A DNA stretch of 64,000 nucleotides. Source: Phenylobacterium sp. NIBR 498073 (GTDB lineage Bacteria; Pseudomonadota; Alphaproteobacteria; Caulobacterales; Caulobacteraceae). The notes under the pieces are model-generated. The model saw only the letters and a list, made by a program, of their open reading frames with translations, ran no database searches and was not told the origin of the DNA. The stretch lies in assembly GCF_027286305.1 (NCBI RefSeq), contig NZ_CP114599.1, forward strand, positions 3,815,001 through 3,879,000, read 5' to 3'. The position numbers were made by a program, and so were the translations under genes. This document shows, one piece after another, positions 16,265-25,448 of this stretch. The stretch's first letter is position 1; every line of letters starts with the position of its first letter.

Positions 16265-17893
16265 CTAGCCGCCCGGATGCAGACCCGGCGCTTCCTGGCC
16301 CGTCCGCGCGACATACTCCGCATAGCCGCCGCCGTACTGATGGACGCCCTGCGGCGTCAGTTCCAGCACGCGGTTCGACAGCGCCGCCAGGAAATGGCGG
16401 TCGTGCGAGACGAACAGCATGGTGCCCTCGAAGTCCGCGAGGGCCGCGACCAGCATCTCCTTGGTCGCCATGTCGAGGTGGTTGGTCGGCTCGTCGAGCA
16501 CCAGCAGGTTCGGCGGATCGAACAGCATCTTGGCCATGACCAGACGCGCCTTCTCGCCGCCGGACAGGACGCGGCACGGCTTGTCGACATCATCGCCGGA
16601 GAAGCCGAAGCACCCCGCCAGGGTGCGCAGCGCGCCCTGGCCGGCTTGCGGGAAGGAACCGTCCAGCGACTCGAAGATCGTCTCCTCGCCGTCCAACAGG
16701 TCCATGGAGTGCTGCGCGAAGTAGCCCATCTTGACGCTGGCCCCGATGCTGACCGTGCCCTGGTCCGGCGCGGCGGCGCCTGCCACCAGTTTGAGCAGCG
16801 TCGACTTGCCGGCGCCGTTGGCGCCCAGAACGCACCAGCGTTCCTTGCGCCGCACCAGGAAATCGAGCCCCTCATAGATCGGTTGGGCGCCGTAGCCCTT
16901 GTGGATGTTGCGCAGCGCGACCACGTCGTCGCCCGACCGCGGCGGGCTCTGGAATTCGAACTGCACCGACTGGCGGCGGCGCGGAGCCTCGACGCGTTCG
17001 ATCTTGTCGAGCTTCTTGACCCGGCTCTGCACCTGGGCGGCATGCGAGGCGCGCGCCTTGAACTTCTCGATGAACTTGATTTCCTTGGCCAGCATGGCCT
17101 GCTGGCGCTCGTACTGCGCCTGGCGCTGCTGCTCGCCCAGAGCGCGCTGCTGTTCATAGAAGTCAAGATCGCCCGAATAAGTGGTCAGCGAGCCGGCGTC
17201 GATCTCCACCACCTTGCCGATGATGCGGTTCATGAAGGCGCGGTCGTGCGAGGTCATCAGCAGCGCGCCGTCGTAGTTCTTGAGGAAAGCCTCCAGCCAG
17301 ATCAGGCTTTCCAGGTCGAGATGGTTGCTGGGTTCGTCCAGCAGCATGCCGTCGGGCCGCATCAGCAGGATGCGAGCCAGCGCGACGCGCATCTTCCAGC
17401 CGCCGGACAGCAGGCCGACGTCGCCGTCCATGCGTTCCTGGCTGAAGCTCAAGCCCGCCAGCACCTCGCGCGCCCGCGCGTCCAGCGCATAGCCGTCCAG
17501 CTCCTCGAAACGCTCCTGCACCTCGCCATAGCGTTCGATGATGGCGTCCATCTTGTCGGCCTGGTCCGGATCGACCATGGCGGCCTCGAGCTGGGCCATT
17601 TCGGCGGCCAGCGCGCTGACCGGGCCGACGCCGTCCATCACCGCGGCGACGGCGCTCTGGCCCGACATCTCGCCGACGTCCTGGCTGAAATAGCCGATGG
17701 TCATTCCGGGATCGATCGCGACCAGCCCGTCGTCGGGTTGCTCCTGACCGGTGATCATCCGGAACAGCGTCGTCTTGCCGGCGCCGTTCGGGCCGACCAG
17801 CCCGACCTTCTCCCCCTTCTGGACGCCCATCGACGCTTCGATGAACAGAATCTGGTGGCCGTTCTGCTTGGAGATGTTGTCGAGGCGGATCAT
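16265..17893 (-). CDS. ABC-F family ATPase
   Basis: A 542-residue soluble protein with two ABC domains and no membrane segments, as in ABC-F translation factors. Domain 1 has Walker A GPNGAGKTT near residue 34, signature LLSGGWKMRVALARILL and Walker B MLLDEPSNHLD. The inter-domain linker is charged and helical (ERQQAMLAKEIKFIEKFKAR). Domain 2 has GANGAGKST, VLSGGEKARLVMAKML and VLDEPTNHLD. Both catalytic Glu residues are intact. Members bind the ribosomal E site and relieve stalling or mediate antibiotic resistance; which applies here is unknown. A perfect 15-base inverted repeat lies about 80 bases upstream of the start. Confidence 0.88.
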   Translation of the reverse strand: MIRLDNISKQNGHQILFIEASMGVQKGEKVGLVGPNGAGKTTLFRMITGQEQPDDGLVAIDPGMTIGYFSQDVGEMSGQSAVAAVMDGVGPVSALAAEMAQLEAAMVDPDQADKMDAIIERYGEVQERFEELDGYALDARAREVLAGLSFSQERMDGDVGLLSGGWKMRVALARILLMRPDGMLLDEPSNHLDLESLIWLEAFLKNYDGALLMTSHDRAFMNRIIGKVVEIDAGSLTTYSGDLDFYEQQRALGEQQRQAQYERQQAMLAKEIKFIEKFKARASHAAQVQSRVKKLDKIERVEAPRRRQSVQFEFQSPPRSGDDVVALRNIHKGYGAQPIYEGLDFLVRRKERWCVLGANGAGKSTLLKLVAGAAAPDQGTVSIGASVKMGYFAQHSMDLLDGEETIFESLDGSFPQAGQGALRTLAGCFGFSGDDVDKPCRVLSGGEKARLVMAKMLFDPPNLLVLDEPTNHLDMATKEMLVAALADFEGTMLFVSHDRHFLAALSNRVLELTPQGVHQYGGGYAEYVARTGQEAPGLHPGG

Positions 17894-17974
17894 GGGGCGG
17901 CCTGCTAACGCGGCCGAGGCGAGAACGCCAGTCCTCTGGCCGCCGCACCCCCGGCGCGGACCCGCGCAGCCTCA

Positions 17975-17989
17975 ACTCAAGACTTGAGT
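17975..17989. promoter_or_regulatory. Perfect inverted repeat upstream of the ABC-F gene
   Basis: ACTCAAG-A-CTTGAGT has 7-base perfect arms around one base. It lies 82 bases upstream of the minus-strand ABC-F start codon, in an AT-richer stretch of a GC-rich intergenic region. It could be an operator; the regulator is unknown. Confidence 0.4.
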
Positions 17990-18061
17990 ATTCGCCGCGG
18001 GGACCACCGGAACTTCCGCCGAGCCCCTCAAGGGTAGGATTTTGATTTCATTGGGAAGAAA

Positions 18062-18138
18062 TGGCGCGCCCGGAACGATTCGAACGTCCGACCCTCAGAT
18101 TCGTAGTCTGATGCTCTATCCAGCTGAGCTACGGGCGC
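18062..18138 (-). tRNA. tRNA-Arg (anticodon ACG)
   Basis: Read on the minus strand, the sequence folds as a complete cloverleaf: acceptor GCGCCCG pairs with CGGGCGC, the D-arm is GCTC...GAGC, and the anticodon stem TCAGA/TCTGA encloses the loop CTACGAA with anticodon ACG. The T-arm GGACG/CGTTC encloses TTCGAAT. A discriminator G and an encoded CCA end (18062-18064) follow. The anticodon ACG, read as ICG after deamination, decodes CGU, CGC and CGA arginine codons. No integrase or att-like direct repeat is seen beside it. Confidence 0.97.
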
Positions 18139-18234
18139 GCAGTGCCTTTCGGCGAAGGCGCGGAACCTAGTCGGGGAGGCTCGGGTTGGCAAGCCGGGGC
18201 GAGAGGAAAATTTCGCCCCGGCCGATTTTCTTTT

Positions 18235-19509
18235 TCAGAGCCCCGGCAGACGGCCGCCGAGCCCCTTCAAAATCGCGCCGCCGACCCCCGGAACGCCGAA
18301 GGGCGACTTGCCCGGCTGGCCGCCCTGACCGCCCTGGCCGCCGCGCGCGACGCCGGCGTCGTCGTCGTCCCCGCCCATGCCCGGCATCTCCATGCCCAGC
18401 ATCCCGCCAGTCTGGGACTTGTAGCGGACCTTGACCGTCCAATCGATGTTCCAGGCGACCTTCGGGTCGGCCGGTCGCGGCGGATAGGAGATGTTGGTCT
18501 CGCCGCCATAGGCGGCCAGTTGCACCATCGCCTGGGGCGCGGCCTTGGTGAACTCGACCGGGATCGTGCAGCTGGTCGTGCCAGGCGCCATCAGCGCCCG
18601 CGAGGCCACCAGCCGTTTGAGATCGGCCGACGACAGGTAGTCGGGCAGGGCGAAGGCCGAGGCCTGCACCTCGCTCGAGGACCACATCACGATGGTATCG
18701 TCGCCCGACGAGCCGATGGCGGTCGCCAGATAGCCCTCGGCGTTGTTCACCGCGTTCCAGGCCAGCTGGCCCGAGCCGCTGGGGTTCATCAGGTTCTTGG
18801 TCAGGTTCAGCGGCCCGAGGAAATCCTGCTGGGCGGCGAGGGTGAACTTGATGTCGGGCGTGTAGCTGCCGCGAATCAGGTGGTCGCCGACCAGCGAACC
18901 TCCGCCCGGCACCGAGGTGCGGGTCTTCTCATTGGGCCATTCGCCATAGGTGGTGTTGCGGCTGGGCGACGGCGGCTGCATCGGCGAGCCGAGCTGGGCG
19001 GCCAGGGCCTGCATGCCGGGGGGAACCTGGCCGGCGGCGACCTTGGCGAAGTCGATGACGATCGGTTGGCCGGCCTTGGCGTGTTCGCCGCAGCCCCAGT
19101 AGATCAGCATCTTGCCCTTGGGCTTGTAATTCTCGGGCATGCGGCCGTCTTCGCGCGGCGGCGCGGCGGCGACTTTCGGCGTCAGCAGCGGCAGGCTCTG
19201 CCCCGCCTGCAGGGCCGCCGGCGGCAGGTGTTCGGCGGCCGGCTCGCCGGTCGGCTTGCGCGAGGAGCCGAGCTGCAGGGTGAGGGTCTTGGAGACGTTG
19301 GAGCCGCCGCCGCCCATCATCGCGCCCATCATGGCGCCCATGGACGGCCGCCCGCCGCCGCCGCCCATCGCGCCGAACCCGGTCTGGGTCTGGGCGCTCA
19401 TCCAGTAGGTGGCGACCGGGCCGGTCACCTGCTGCTTGGTCTGCGCATCGGCCGCACCGGCCGCCAGGCCGACACCGGCGACCAGCGCCGTCGTTCTCAC
19501 CCACTGCAT
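18235..19509 (-). CDS. Exported protein of unknown function with Met/Gly-rich segment
   Basis: A 424-residue protein with a clear Sec signal peptide ([18 protein letters not shown]). Residues about 45-70 are rich in Gly and Met (GAMGGGGGRPSMGAMMG), and a second Gly/Gln-rich stretch (ARGGQGGQGGQPGK) precedes the C-terminus. The body is beta-rich with Pro-rich loops (PENYKPKGKMLIYWGCGEHA, ISYPPRPADPKVAWNIDW). It is probably periplasmic or outer-membrane associated. I do not recognise a family. It stands alone, next to tRNA-Arg and codirectional with the S58 peptidase gene 114 bases away. Confidence 0.75.
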   Translation of the reverse strand: MQWVRTTALVAGVGLAAGAADAQTKQQVTGPVATYWMSAQTQTGFGAMGGGGGRPSMGAMMGAMMGGGGSNVSKTLTLQLGSSRKPTGEPAAEHLPPAALQAGQSLPLLTPKVAAAPPREDGRMPENYKPKGKMLIYWGCGEHAKAGQPIVIDFAKVAAGQVPPGMQALAAQLGSPMQPPSPSRNTTYGEWPNEKTRTSVPGGGSLVGDHLIRGSYTPDIKFTLAAQQDFLGPLNLTKNLMNPSGSGQLAWNAVNNAEGYLATAIGSSGDDTIVMWSSSEVQASAFALPDYLSSADLKRLVASRALMAPGTTSCTIPVEFTKAAPQAMVQLAAYGGETNISYPPRPADPKVAWNIDWTVKVRYKSQTGGMLGMEMPGMGGDDDDAGVARGGQGGQGGQPGKSPFGVPGVGGAILKGLGGRLPGL

Positions 19510-19623
19510 GGGCAGGTCTCCATTCAGAACTCTAAGAACGCGGGTCTCTAAACTGTATGCGCAGCTGCAGCGTTCTCCAAATCGCCGAACAGTCCCAGGC
19601 GAGCGACGAAAGCGCCGAAGCCG

Positions 19624-20664
19624 TCAGACCGGCAGATCGCGCCAGCCGCGCGCGCCCGGCCAGGGGGCCGCGGCATGAACCCCGCGGGCTGTCGCGCGGG
19701 CCAGGACGTCGGCCGCCAGCGCCCCGATCCGGGCCACCGCAAAGTCTGCGCCCTCGGCCGGCAGCGGCCGGCGCGCGGTCGACAGCGCGAACACCACGTC
19801 GCCGTCGAACGGCGCGTGCACCGGGCGGATGGCGCGGGCCAGCCCGTCCTGGGCCATGATCGCCACCCGCCGCGCCTGGGCCGGGGTCAGGGCGACGTCG
19901 GTGGCCACGCAGGCGATGGTGGTGTTCATCCGCGCCTTGGGATCGGATTTGGCCAGGCCCCAATCGTCGGGCCCAGCCGCCAGGCCCGCGGCCCCCAGGC
20001 CGCCGAACTCGCCGGCCAGCTCGTAGGGCGCGGCCCAGAACGACCTGCCGCCCGGCGCCACGACCGACCCGAACGAGTTGACGCAGACCAGCGCCCCGAC
20101 CGTAATCCCGTCGGCGCTGACGATCGAGGCCGATCCGGTCCCGCCTTTCAGCGACCCGGCCATCGCGCCATAGCCTGCGCCGGCCGTGCCGAGGTCGAAG
20201 TCGAGAGCCGCGGCGAGCGCCGCCTCGCGGCCGAGCCGGCGATAGGGCGGCTCCTCGCCCCAGGCCTTGTCGCCGCCATTGGCTAGGTCGTAGAGGATCG
20301 CGCCGGGCACCACCGGCGAGCGCGGGACGCCGCTCGTGCTGACCAGCCCGTACCCGCGCCCCTGCGCCCCCAGCCAGGCCACCACGCCGTCGGCCGCCGC
20401 CAGCCCGTAGACCGAGCCGCCCGACAACACGATGGCGTCGACCGCGTCGACGAGGTTCTCCGGCGCCAGGGCGTCGGTCTCGCGGGTGCCGGGACCGCCG
20501 CCGCGCACGTCGCAGCCGGCGACGGCGCGCTCATCAGGCAGAATGACGCTGACCCCCGTACGGGCGGCCGCGTCGCTCGCCTGGCCGACCTTCAGGCCCG
20601 GCACGTCGGTGATCAGGTTGCGCGCGCCCGGCGCGGCGGAAGGCATCTGGCTCATAATCGGCAT
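19624..20664 (-). CDS. P1/S58 family peptidase (DmpA/NylC-like N-terminal nucleophile hydrolase)
   Basis: A protein of about 346 residues matching S58 (P1) aminopeptidases. It has the opening ITDVPGLKVGQASD, the Gly-rich GCDVRGGGPGTRETD, the helix SGGSVYGLAAADGVVAWL and the central GGTGSASIVSADGITVGALV followed by CVNSFG. In this family an autocatalytic cut near the VN-S/T position frees an N-terminal nucleophile; here the candidate is the Ser after VN. Later comes MNTTIACVATDVALT. Substrates in the family range from D-Ala amides to nylon oligomers. There is no clear ribosome-binding sequence; ATG 20655 and GTG 20694 are alternative starts. It is divergent from ggt. Confidence 0.82.
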   Translation of the reverse strand: MPIMSQMPSAAPGARNLITDVPGLKVGQASDAAARTGVSVILPDERAVAGCDVRGGGPGTRETDALAPENLVDAVDAIVLSGGSVYGLAAADGVVAWLGAQGRGYGLVSTSGVPRSPVVPGAILYDLANGGDKAWGEEPPYRRLGREAALAAALDFDLGTAGAGYGAMAGSLKGGTGSASIVSADGITVGALVCVNSFGSVVAPGGRSFWAAPYELAGEFGGLGAAGLAAGPDDWGLAKSDPKARMNTTIACVATDVALTPAQARRVAIMAQDGLARAIRPVHAPFDGDVVFALSTARRPLPAEGADFAVARIGALAADVLARATARGVHAAAPWPGARGWRDLPV

Positions 20665-20747
20665 CGAAAGCACGGCGGCGCATTTGTTGTCCACGCGCGG
20701 ATGGCTATGGTGGCGCTCTCCTCCCCTCCGCCTCCGACGGGTTCTAC

Positions 20748-22481
20748 GTGCTTCAGCTCCAGCGTTTCGCCGCCCTCCCTCTCGCCCTGGCCCTGGCCGC
20801 CTGCGCCACCACCGCGACGAAGGAGGCGCCGGCGCCCGCCCCCGCCCCGGCCCCCGCAGCCAGCGCGGCCGGGCCGAAGGTCATGGTCACGGCCGCCAAT
20901 CCGCTGGCGGTGGAGGCGGGGCTGAACGTGCTGCGCCAGGGCGGCTCGGCGGTGGACGCCGCGGTGGCCGTGCAGGCGGTGCTGAGCCTGGTCGAGCCGC
21001 AGAGCTCGGGCGTCGGTGGCGGCGCGTTCATGACCTTCTACGACGCCAAGACCAAGAAGGTGGTCGCCTATAACGGCCGCGAAACTGCTCCGGCCGGCGC
21101 CACCGAGACGATGTTCCTGGACGCTTCGGGCAAGCCGCTCACCTATCCGGTCGCGGTGACCAGCGGCAAGGCGACCGGCGTGCCCGGCGCGGTGGCCATG
21201 CTGGCCATGGCCCAGGCCCAGCACGGCAAGCTGGCCTGGAAGGACCTGTTCGGCGACGCCGAGCGGCTGGCCGCCGACGGCTTCGTAGTCAGTCCGCGCC
21301 TGGCCGGCATGATCTCCAGCCCGTTCCCGCAAAGCCAGACGCCCGACGCCAAGGCCTACTTCACCAAGCCCGATGGCCAGCGCTACCAGGCCGGCGATGT
21401 GCTGAAGAATCCGGCTTACGCCGCCACCGTCCGCAAGATCGCCGCCGAGGGCCCCAAGGCGCTGCTGGAAGGCTCGATCGCCGAGGCCATCGTCGCCAAG
21501 GTGCACGAAGGCCCGCTGCCTGGGACCATCACCCTGGCCGACCTCAAGGCCTACAAGCCCAAGGTCGACGACGCGGTCTGCCGCCCCTATCGCGTCTACG
21601 TCGTCTGCGTGCCCAACGCCCCGTCCAGCGGCGCGGCGCTGCTCGAAGCCCTCGGCATCCTGTCGCACACCGATATCGCCGACCGCGGCCCGACCGACCC
21701 GCAGGCCTGGTTCCTGTTCGCCCAGGCCAGCCGCCTGATGTACGCCGACCGCGACCGCTACTTCGGCGACCCGGACTTCACCCCGGTTCCGATCGAGGGC
21801 CTGCTGGAAGAGGGCTACGTCGCCAAGCGCGCGACCCTGATCGGCGACGTCGCCGGTCCGGCCCCGGCCCCGGGGACGCCGCGCGGCGCCGGCGCCCTGG
21901 CCCCCGACGCCACCAAGGAGCCGGGCGGCACCTCGCACTTCGTGATCGTCGACGCCGACGGCGACGTGGTCTCGATGACCACCACGGTCGAGAGCATCTT
22001 CGGCACCGGCCGCATGGTCGGCGGCTTCTTCCTGAACAACCAGCTGACCGATTTCTCCTGGGCCCCGGCCAACGCCGACGGGACCAAGGCGGCCAACGCC
22101 GTGGCGCCGGGCAAGCGTCCGCGCTCGTCGATGGCCCCCACCATCGTGCTCGACCAGCAGGGGCGCTTCGTGGCCGCCATCGGCTCGCCGGGCGGGAACT
22201 CGATCCTGGCCTACAACCTCAAGGCCCTGGTCGGCATCCTGGATTGGAAGCTGAGCGTGCAGGACGCCTTCAACCAGCCCAACCTGATCGCCCGCGGCGA
22301 CAACTTCGCCTCCGAGCCCGCCCGCTATGCGCCCGGCGTCGTCGATGCGCTGGCGGCCAAGGGGATCGTGTTCAAGGGCAGCGGCGGCGAAGGCTCGGGC
22401 CTGCACGGCGTCATGGTCACCCCGCAGGGCCTGCAGGGCGGTGCAGACGACCGCCGCGAGGGCGTGGCGAAGGGCTTCTAG
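20748..22481 (+). CDS. ggt: Gamma-glutamyltransferase (glutathione hydrolase), lipoprotein
   Basis: A 577-residue protein with a GTG start, a signal sequence and a lipobox LAAC, followed by a Pro/Ala linker. The family core is intact: RQGGSAVDAAVAVQAVLSLV, EPQSSGVGGGAFM, RETAP and the autoprocessing site EPGGTSHFVIVD, where Thr395 is the predicted N-terminal nucleophile of the small subunit. Downstream, FFLNNQLTDFSW and IGSPGGNSI complete the active site. The enzyme cleaves or transfers the gamma-glutamyl group of glutathione in the periplasm. The gene overlaps the convergent histidine kinase gene by four bases. Confidence 0.93.
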   Translation: MLQLQRFAALPLALALAACATTATKEAPAPAPAPAPAASAAGPKVMVTAANPLAVEAGLNVLRQGGSAVDAAVAVQAVLSLVEPQSSGVGGGAFMTFYDAKTKKVVAYNGRETAPAGATETMFLDASGKPLTYPVAVTSGKATGVPGAVAMLAMAQAQHGKLAWKDLFGDAERLAADGFVVSPRLAGMISSPFPQSQTPDAKAYFTKPDGQRYQAGDVLKNPAYAATVRKIAAEGPKALLEGSIAEAIVAKVHEGPLPGTITLADLKAYKPKVDDAVCRPYRVYVVCVPNAPSSGAALLEALGILSHTDIADRGPTDPQAWFLFAQASRLMYADRDRYFGDPDFTPVPIEGLLEEGYVAKRATLIGDVAGPAPAPGTPRGAGALAPDATKEPGGTSHFVIVDADGDVVSMTTTVESIFGTGRMVGGFFLNNQLTDFSWAPANADGTKAANAVAPGKRPRSSMAPTIVLDQQGRFVAAIGSPGGNSILAYNLKALVGILDWKLSVQDAFNQPNLIARGDNFASEPARYAPGVVDALAAKGIVFKGSGGEGSGLHGVMVTPQGLQGGADDRREGVAKGF

Positions 22482-23974
22482 CTCTCGGGGCTCTTGCTGC
22501 GCCGGCGCTTCGGGGCCGGCGCGCGGGTCGGGGCGCCCGGCAGCCGCAGCTCGAACACCGTGCCCTGCGGCCCGGTCTCGGCCAGCGACAGGTCGCCGCC
22601 GTGGCCCTGGGCCAGCTCGCGGGCGATGGCCAGGCCCAGGCCCGCCCCACCCGGCCGCGTCGATCCGGCGAACGGCTGGAACAGCCGCTCGCGCGCCCGC
22701 TCCGACACGCCCGGACCATTGTCGGCCAGGCGGATGACGCTGACCCCGTCCTCGTCGAACAGCGAGACCTGCACCGTGCCCTGACTCTCGCGCCCGGCCT
22801 GCTGCTCGATCGCCTGGCGGGCGTTGCGCATCAGGTTGACCAGGATCCGGTGCAGTTGGTCAGGATCGGCCACCACCTGGTCGGCGGGATCGACCAGCGA
22901 GATCATCCGCACGCCGTCTTGCGACAGGCGCGCCTCCTCCTCGGCGCCCTCCAGCACCTCGGCCAGGCGCAGCGAACGCACGTCGGGCGCGGCTTCTTCG
23001 GTCTTGCCATAGGCCAGCACGTCGCTGGCCAGCTTCACGGCCCGGTCCAGAGCCCGCTCCAGGCGCGGCATGGCCTGGGTCACCTGCGGGTCCTTCAGCG
23101 CCGCCAGCCGTTCCGAGGCGATCTGGGCGCTGGTCAGCATGTTGCGCAGATCGTGGTTGATCTTGGCGACCGCCTCGCCCAGCGCGGCCAGGCGGGCCCG
23201 CGAGCTGAGCGCGGCGCGCAGCTCCTCCTGCATGCGCTCCAGCTGCACCTCGGCGCGGCCGACCTCGTCGCGGCGGCCCGAGGGCTCGATGTGCGCGGCG
23301 GTGTCCTCGGGATCGGCGGCGAACCGTTCCATCGAGCGGGTGATCCGCTGCATCGGTCGGACCAGGAAGTAGTTGAGCGACAGGTAGACCAGCCCGCCCG
23401 CCAGGAACGAGACGAAACCCATGATGGCCAGCAGCCGCCAGAGATAGGCGCTTAGCTCGGCCTTCAGCTCGGCGTCGGGCGCGACCACCTCGATGAACTG
23501 GGCCTTGTAGAACCGCGGCTCGGCGATCACCCGCACCATCCGCCCCTCGCCGCCCCCGAACAGGGTCTGGAACGGCGCCGACAGCCACGAGGCAGGGGCC
23601 TGGTCGCGCAGGTCGACCAGGTAGGGCGGCTCCTCCAGCCGCGGCCCGGGCACCTTCAAGAACCGGTTGCCGTCGTTGTCGAGCACCGCGACCGTCTGCA
23701 CGCCCGCGCCTTCGCGCAGCTGCGAGGCGAGGTTCTCGCTGAGGATCTGGTCCGGGGCGACCTCGGTGGCCATCGAGGCCAGTTCCGCGGCCCGCACCCG
23801 GTCCAGCAACCACTGCTCCTCGAACGAAGCGAGCGCCGCCGGCAGGGCGATGGCGCTGGCGCCAGCGACAAACAGAATGGTCAGAATCAGCAGACGTGCG
23901 GACAGGCCGCCCGGCCAGAAAAAGCGGCGCGTGGGCGGCTTTTTGGGCGCCGAAGGAGAGGGGGCGTCCGCCAT
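22478..23974 (-). CDS. Sensor histidine kinase (HAMP, HisKA-like, HATPase)
   Basis: A 498-residue membrane kinase. One helix (LLILTILFVAGASAIALPA) near residue 30 and a second near residue 180 (LLAIMGFVSFLAGGLVYLS) bracket a periplasmic sensor domain of about 130 residues. A HAMP region follows (VRPMQRITRSMERFAADPED). The dimerisation/phosphoacceptor helix carries KINHDLRNMLTSAQIASERL, with the His in an NHDLRN context. The ATPase domain has N-box VNLMRNARQA, G1 RLADNGPGVS and G2 GGAGLGLAIAREL. The start at 23974 follows a GGGGGAG sequence. No response regulator gene is adjacent, so its partner is elsewhere. Confidence 0.88.
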   Translation of the reverse strand: MADAPSPSAPKKPPTRRFFWPGGLSARLLILTILFVAGASAIALPAALASFEEQWLLDRVRAAELASMATEVAPDQILSENLASQLREGAGVQTVAVLDNDGNRFLKVPGPRLEEPPYLVDLRDQAPASWLSAPFQTLFGGGEGRMVRVIAEPRFYKAQFIEVVAPDAELKAELSAYLWRLLAIMGFVSFLAGGLVYLSLNYFLVRPMQRITRSMERFAADPEDTAAHIEPSGRRDEVGRAEVQLERMQEELRAALSSRARLAALGEAVAKINHDLRNMLTSAQIASERLAALKDPQVTQAMPRLERALDRAVKLASDVLAYGKTEEAAPDVRSLRLAEVLEGAEEEARLSQDGVRMISLVDPADQVVADPDQLHRILVNLMRNARQAIEQQAGRESQGTVQVSLFDEDGVSVIRLADNGPGVSERARERLFQPFAGSTRPGGAGLGLAIARELAQGHGGDLSLAETGPQGTVFELRLPGAPTRAPAPKRRRSKSPES

Positions 23975-24067
23975 GACGACTCCCCCGTTACTGCACCCGG
24001 AACGGTTCGGCAACGCAGCGCCGTTCCGAAGCGTGGCCGATTCCGTAGGAAAGCTCGCGCTTTGACC

Positions 24068-25108
24068 TCAATGGGCGCCCACCGCCTGAGCGACCGAGGC
24101 GAAGCCGTCGCGGCGCAGGCAGGCGGCCAGCTCGCGCTTGATTCGGGTGATCAGGCCCGGACCGCCGAACACCATGGCCGAATAGAGCTGAACCGCCGAC
24201 GCGCCGGCGCGTATCTTGGCGTAGGCGTCCTGGCCCGAACCAATCCCGCCGGCCCCGATCAGCGCCACGCGGCCGTCGGCGGCCTGGGCGAAGGCGCCCA
24301 GCATCCGCGTCGACAGCGCCGTCAGCGGCGCGCCCGACAGCCCGCCGGTCTCGCCGGCGAACTTCGAGGCCAGTTGCGGGCGGCTGATGGTGGTGTTGGA
24401 GACGATGATCCCCTCCAGCCCATTGGCCACAACGGTCTCCACGATCGCTTCGACCTCGCCGTCCTCCAGGTCGGGCGCGACCTTCAGGAACATCGGGACG
24501 CGGCCCGCCGCCGGCAGCGAGTCGCGCGCCTGCGCCAGCCGGCCCAGCAGCTCCTCGAGCGCGGCCTTGGTCTGCAGCGCGCGCAGGCCCGGCGTGTTGG
24601 GCGAGGAGATGTTGATCGTAAAATAGGAGGCCAGTCCCCACAGCCGAGTCAGGCCGGTCACATAGTCGGCGACGCGGTCCTCGGCGTCCTTGTTGGCCCC
24701 GATATTGGCCCCGACCACGCCGGGGCCGCGCCGGGCCAGGCGCGCGGCAAACGGCTCCAGGCCCTCGTTGTTGAAGCCCATGCGGTTGATCACCGCCCGG
24801 TCCTCGCTCAGCCGGAACAGGCGCGGACGTGGATTTCCGGCCTGGGCCAGCGGCGTGACCGTGCCGCATTCGACGAAGCCGAAGCCGCTGGCCAGCATCG
24901 GCCCGAACACCTCGGCGTTCTTGTCGAAGCCCGGCGCCAGGCCCACGCAATTGGGCAGCTGCAGGCCGGCGACCTCCGTGGCCAGGATCGGGTCGTCGCT
25001 TCCGGCGCGCGGTCCCAGCCCCATGGCCAGCAGGCGGATGGTCAGCCGATGGGCGTCCTCGGGGTCGAGGACGTGCATGGCGCGGGCGGCGATGTCGTGC
25101 AGGCTCAT
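24068..25108 (-). CDS. pyrD: Dihydroorotate dehydrogenase (quinone), class 2
   Basis: A 346-residue FMN enzyme of pyrimidine biosynthesis that oxidises dihydroorotate to orotate using the quinone pool. Class 2 signs are the N-terminal membrane-associating helix, PNCVGLAPGFDKNAEVFG, VECGTVTPLAQAGNPRPRLF, INRMGFNNEGL and INISSPNTPGLR, which carries the catalytic Ser region. The FMN phosphate site is LIGAGGIGSGQDAYAKIRAG. Its start codon overlaps the end of the DUF952 gene by four bases, making a sixA-like-DUF952-pyrD operon. Length and motifs are normal. Confidence 0.95.
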   Translation of the reverse strand: MSLHDIAARAMHVLDPEDAHRLTIRLLAMGLGPRAGSDDPILATEVAGLQLPNCVGLAPGFDKNAEVFGPMLASGFGFVECGTVTPLAQAGNPRPRLFRLSEDRAVINRMGFNNEGLEPFAARLARRGPGVVGANIGANKDAEDRVADYVTGLTRLWGLASYFTINISSPNTPGLRALQTKAALEELLGRLAQARDSLPAAGRVPMFLKVAPDLEDGEVEAIVETVVANGLEGIIVSNTTISRPQLASKFAGETGGLSGAPLTALSTRMLGAFAQAADGRVALIGAGGIGSGQDAYAKIRAGASAVQLYSAMVFGGPGLITRIKRELAACLRRDGFASVAQAVGAH

Positions 25109-25446
25109 GCCAGCTTCCCTAGCTGCGGAACCCCGTCCGAGGCCAGCGGCGCGTCAGTGACGGCGCGCACCTTGTCGGTCGCAAGCACGCCATAGAGATG
25201 CGGAAAGAGGTCGCCCCCGCGCGAGGGCTCCCAGACCAGGGCCGCGCCCAGGTCGCCCGCTTCGATCTCCAGCACCACCAGGTCCGCCTGGCCGGCGAAG
25301 TGCCGCCGGGCGGTCTCGGCCGCCTGCGCCGCGCTCGAAAAGTGGATGAAGCCGTCGGCGTGGTCGACCGCCGAGCCCTCGAACACCCCGGCGGCCTGCG
25401 CCAGCGTCCATTCCGCGCGGGAGAGGATCTTGTAGATGCGTCCCAT
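25105..25446 (-). CDS. DUF952 domain protein
   Basis: A 113-residue protein matching DUF952: it starts RIYKILSRAEWTLAQAAG and contains the conserved ADGFIHFSSAAQAAETARRH, VVLEIEAGDLG and FPHLYGVLATDKV. Family function is not established; the fold is thought to resemble ADP-ribose or nucleotide-binding enzymes, which is background and not visible here. It overlaps pyrD by four bases and follows the phosphatase gene after two bases, so it is translationally coupled to both. Confidence 0.85.
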   Translation of the reverse strand: MGRIYKILSRAEWTLAQAAGVFEGSAVDHADGFIHFSSAAQAAETARRHFAGQADLVVLEIEAGDLGAALVWEPSRGGDLFPHLYGVLATDKVRAVTDAPLASDGVPQLGKLA

Positions 25447-25448
25447 GC

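Noticed and set aside
18062..18138. tRNA-Arg as the attachment site of an integrated element
   Set aside because: No integrase gene, direct repeat of the tRNA 3' end, or foreign-looking gene block is found on either side.
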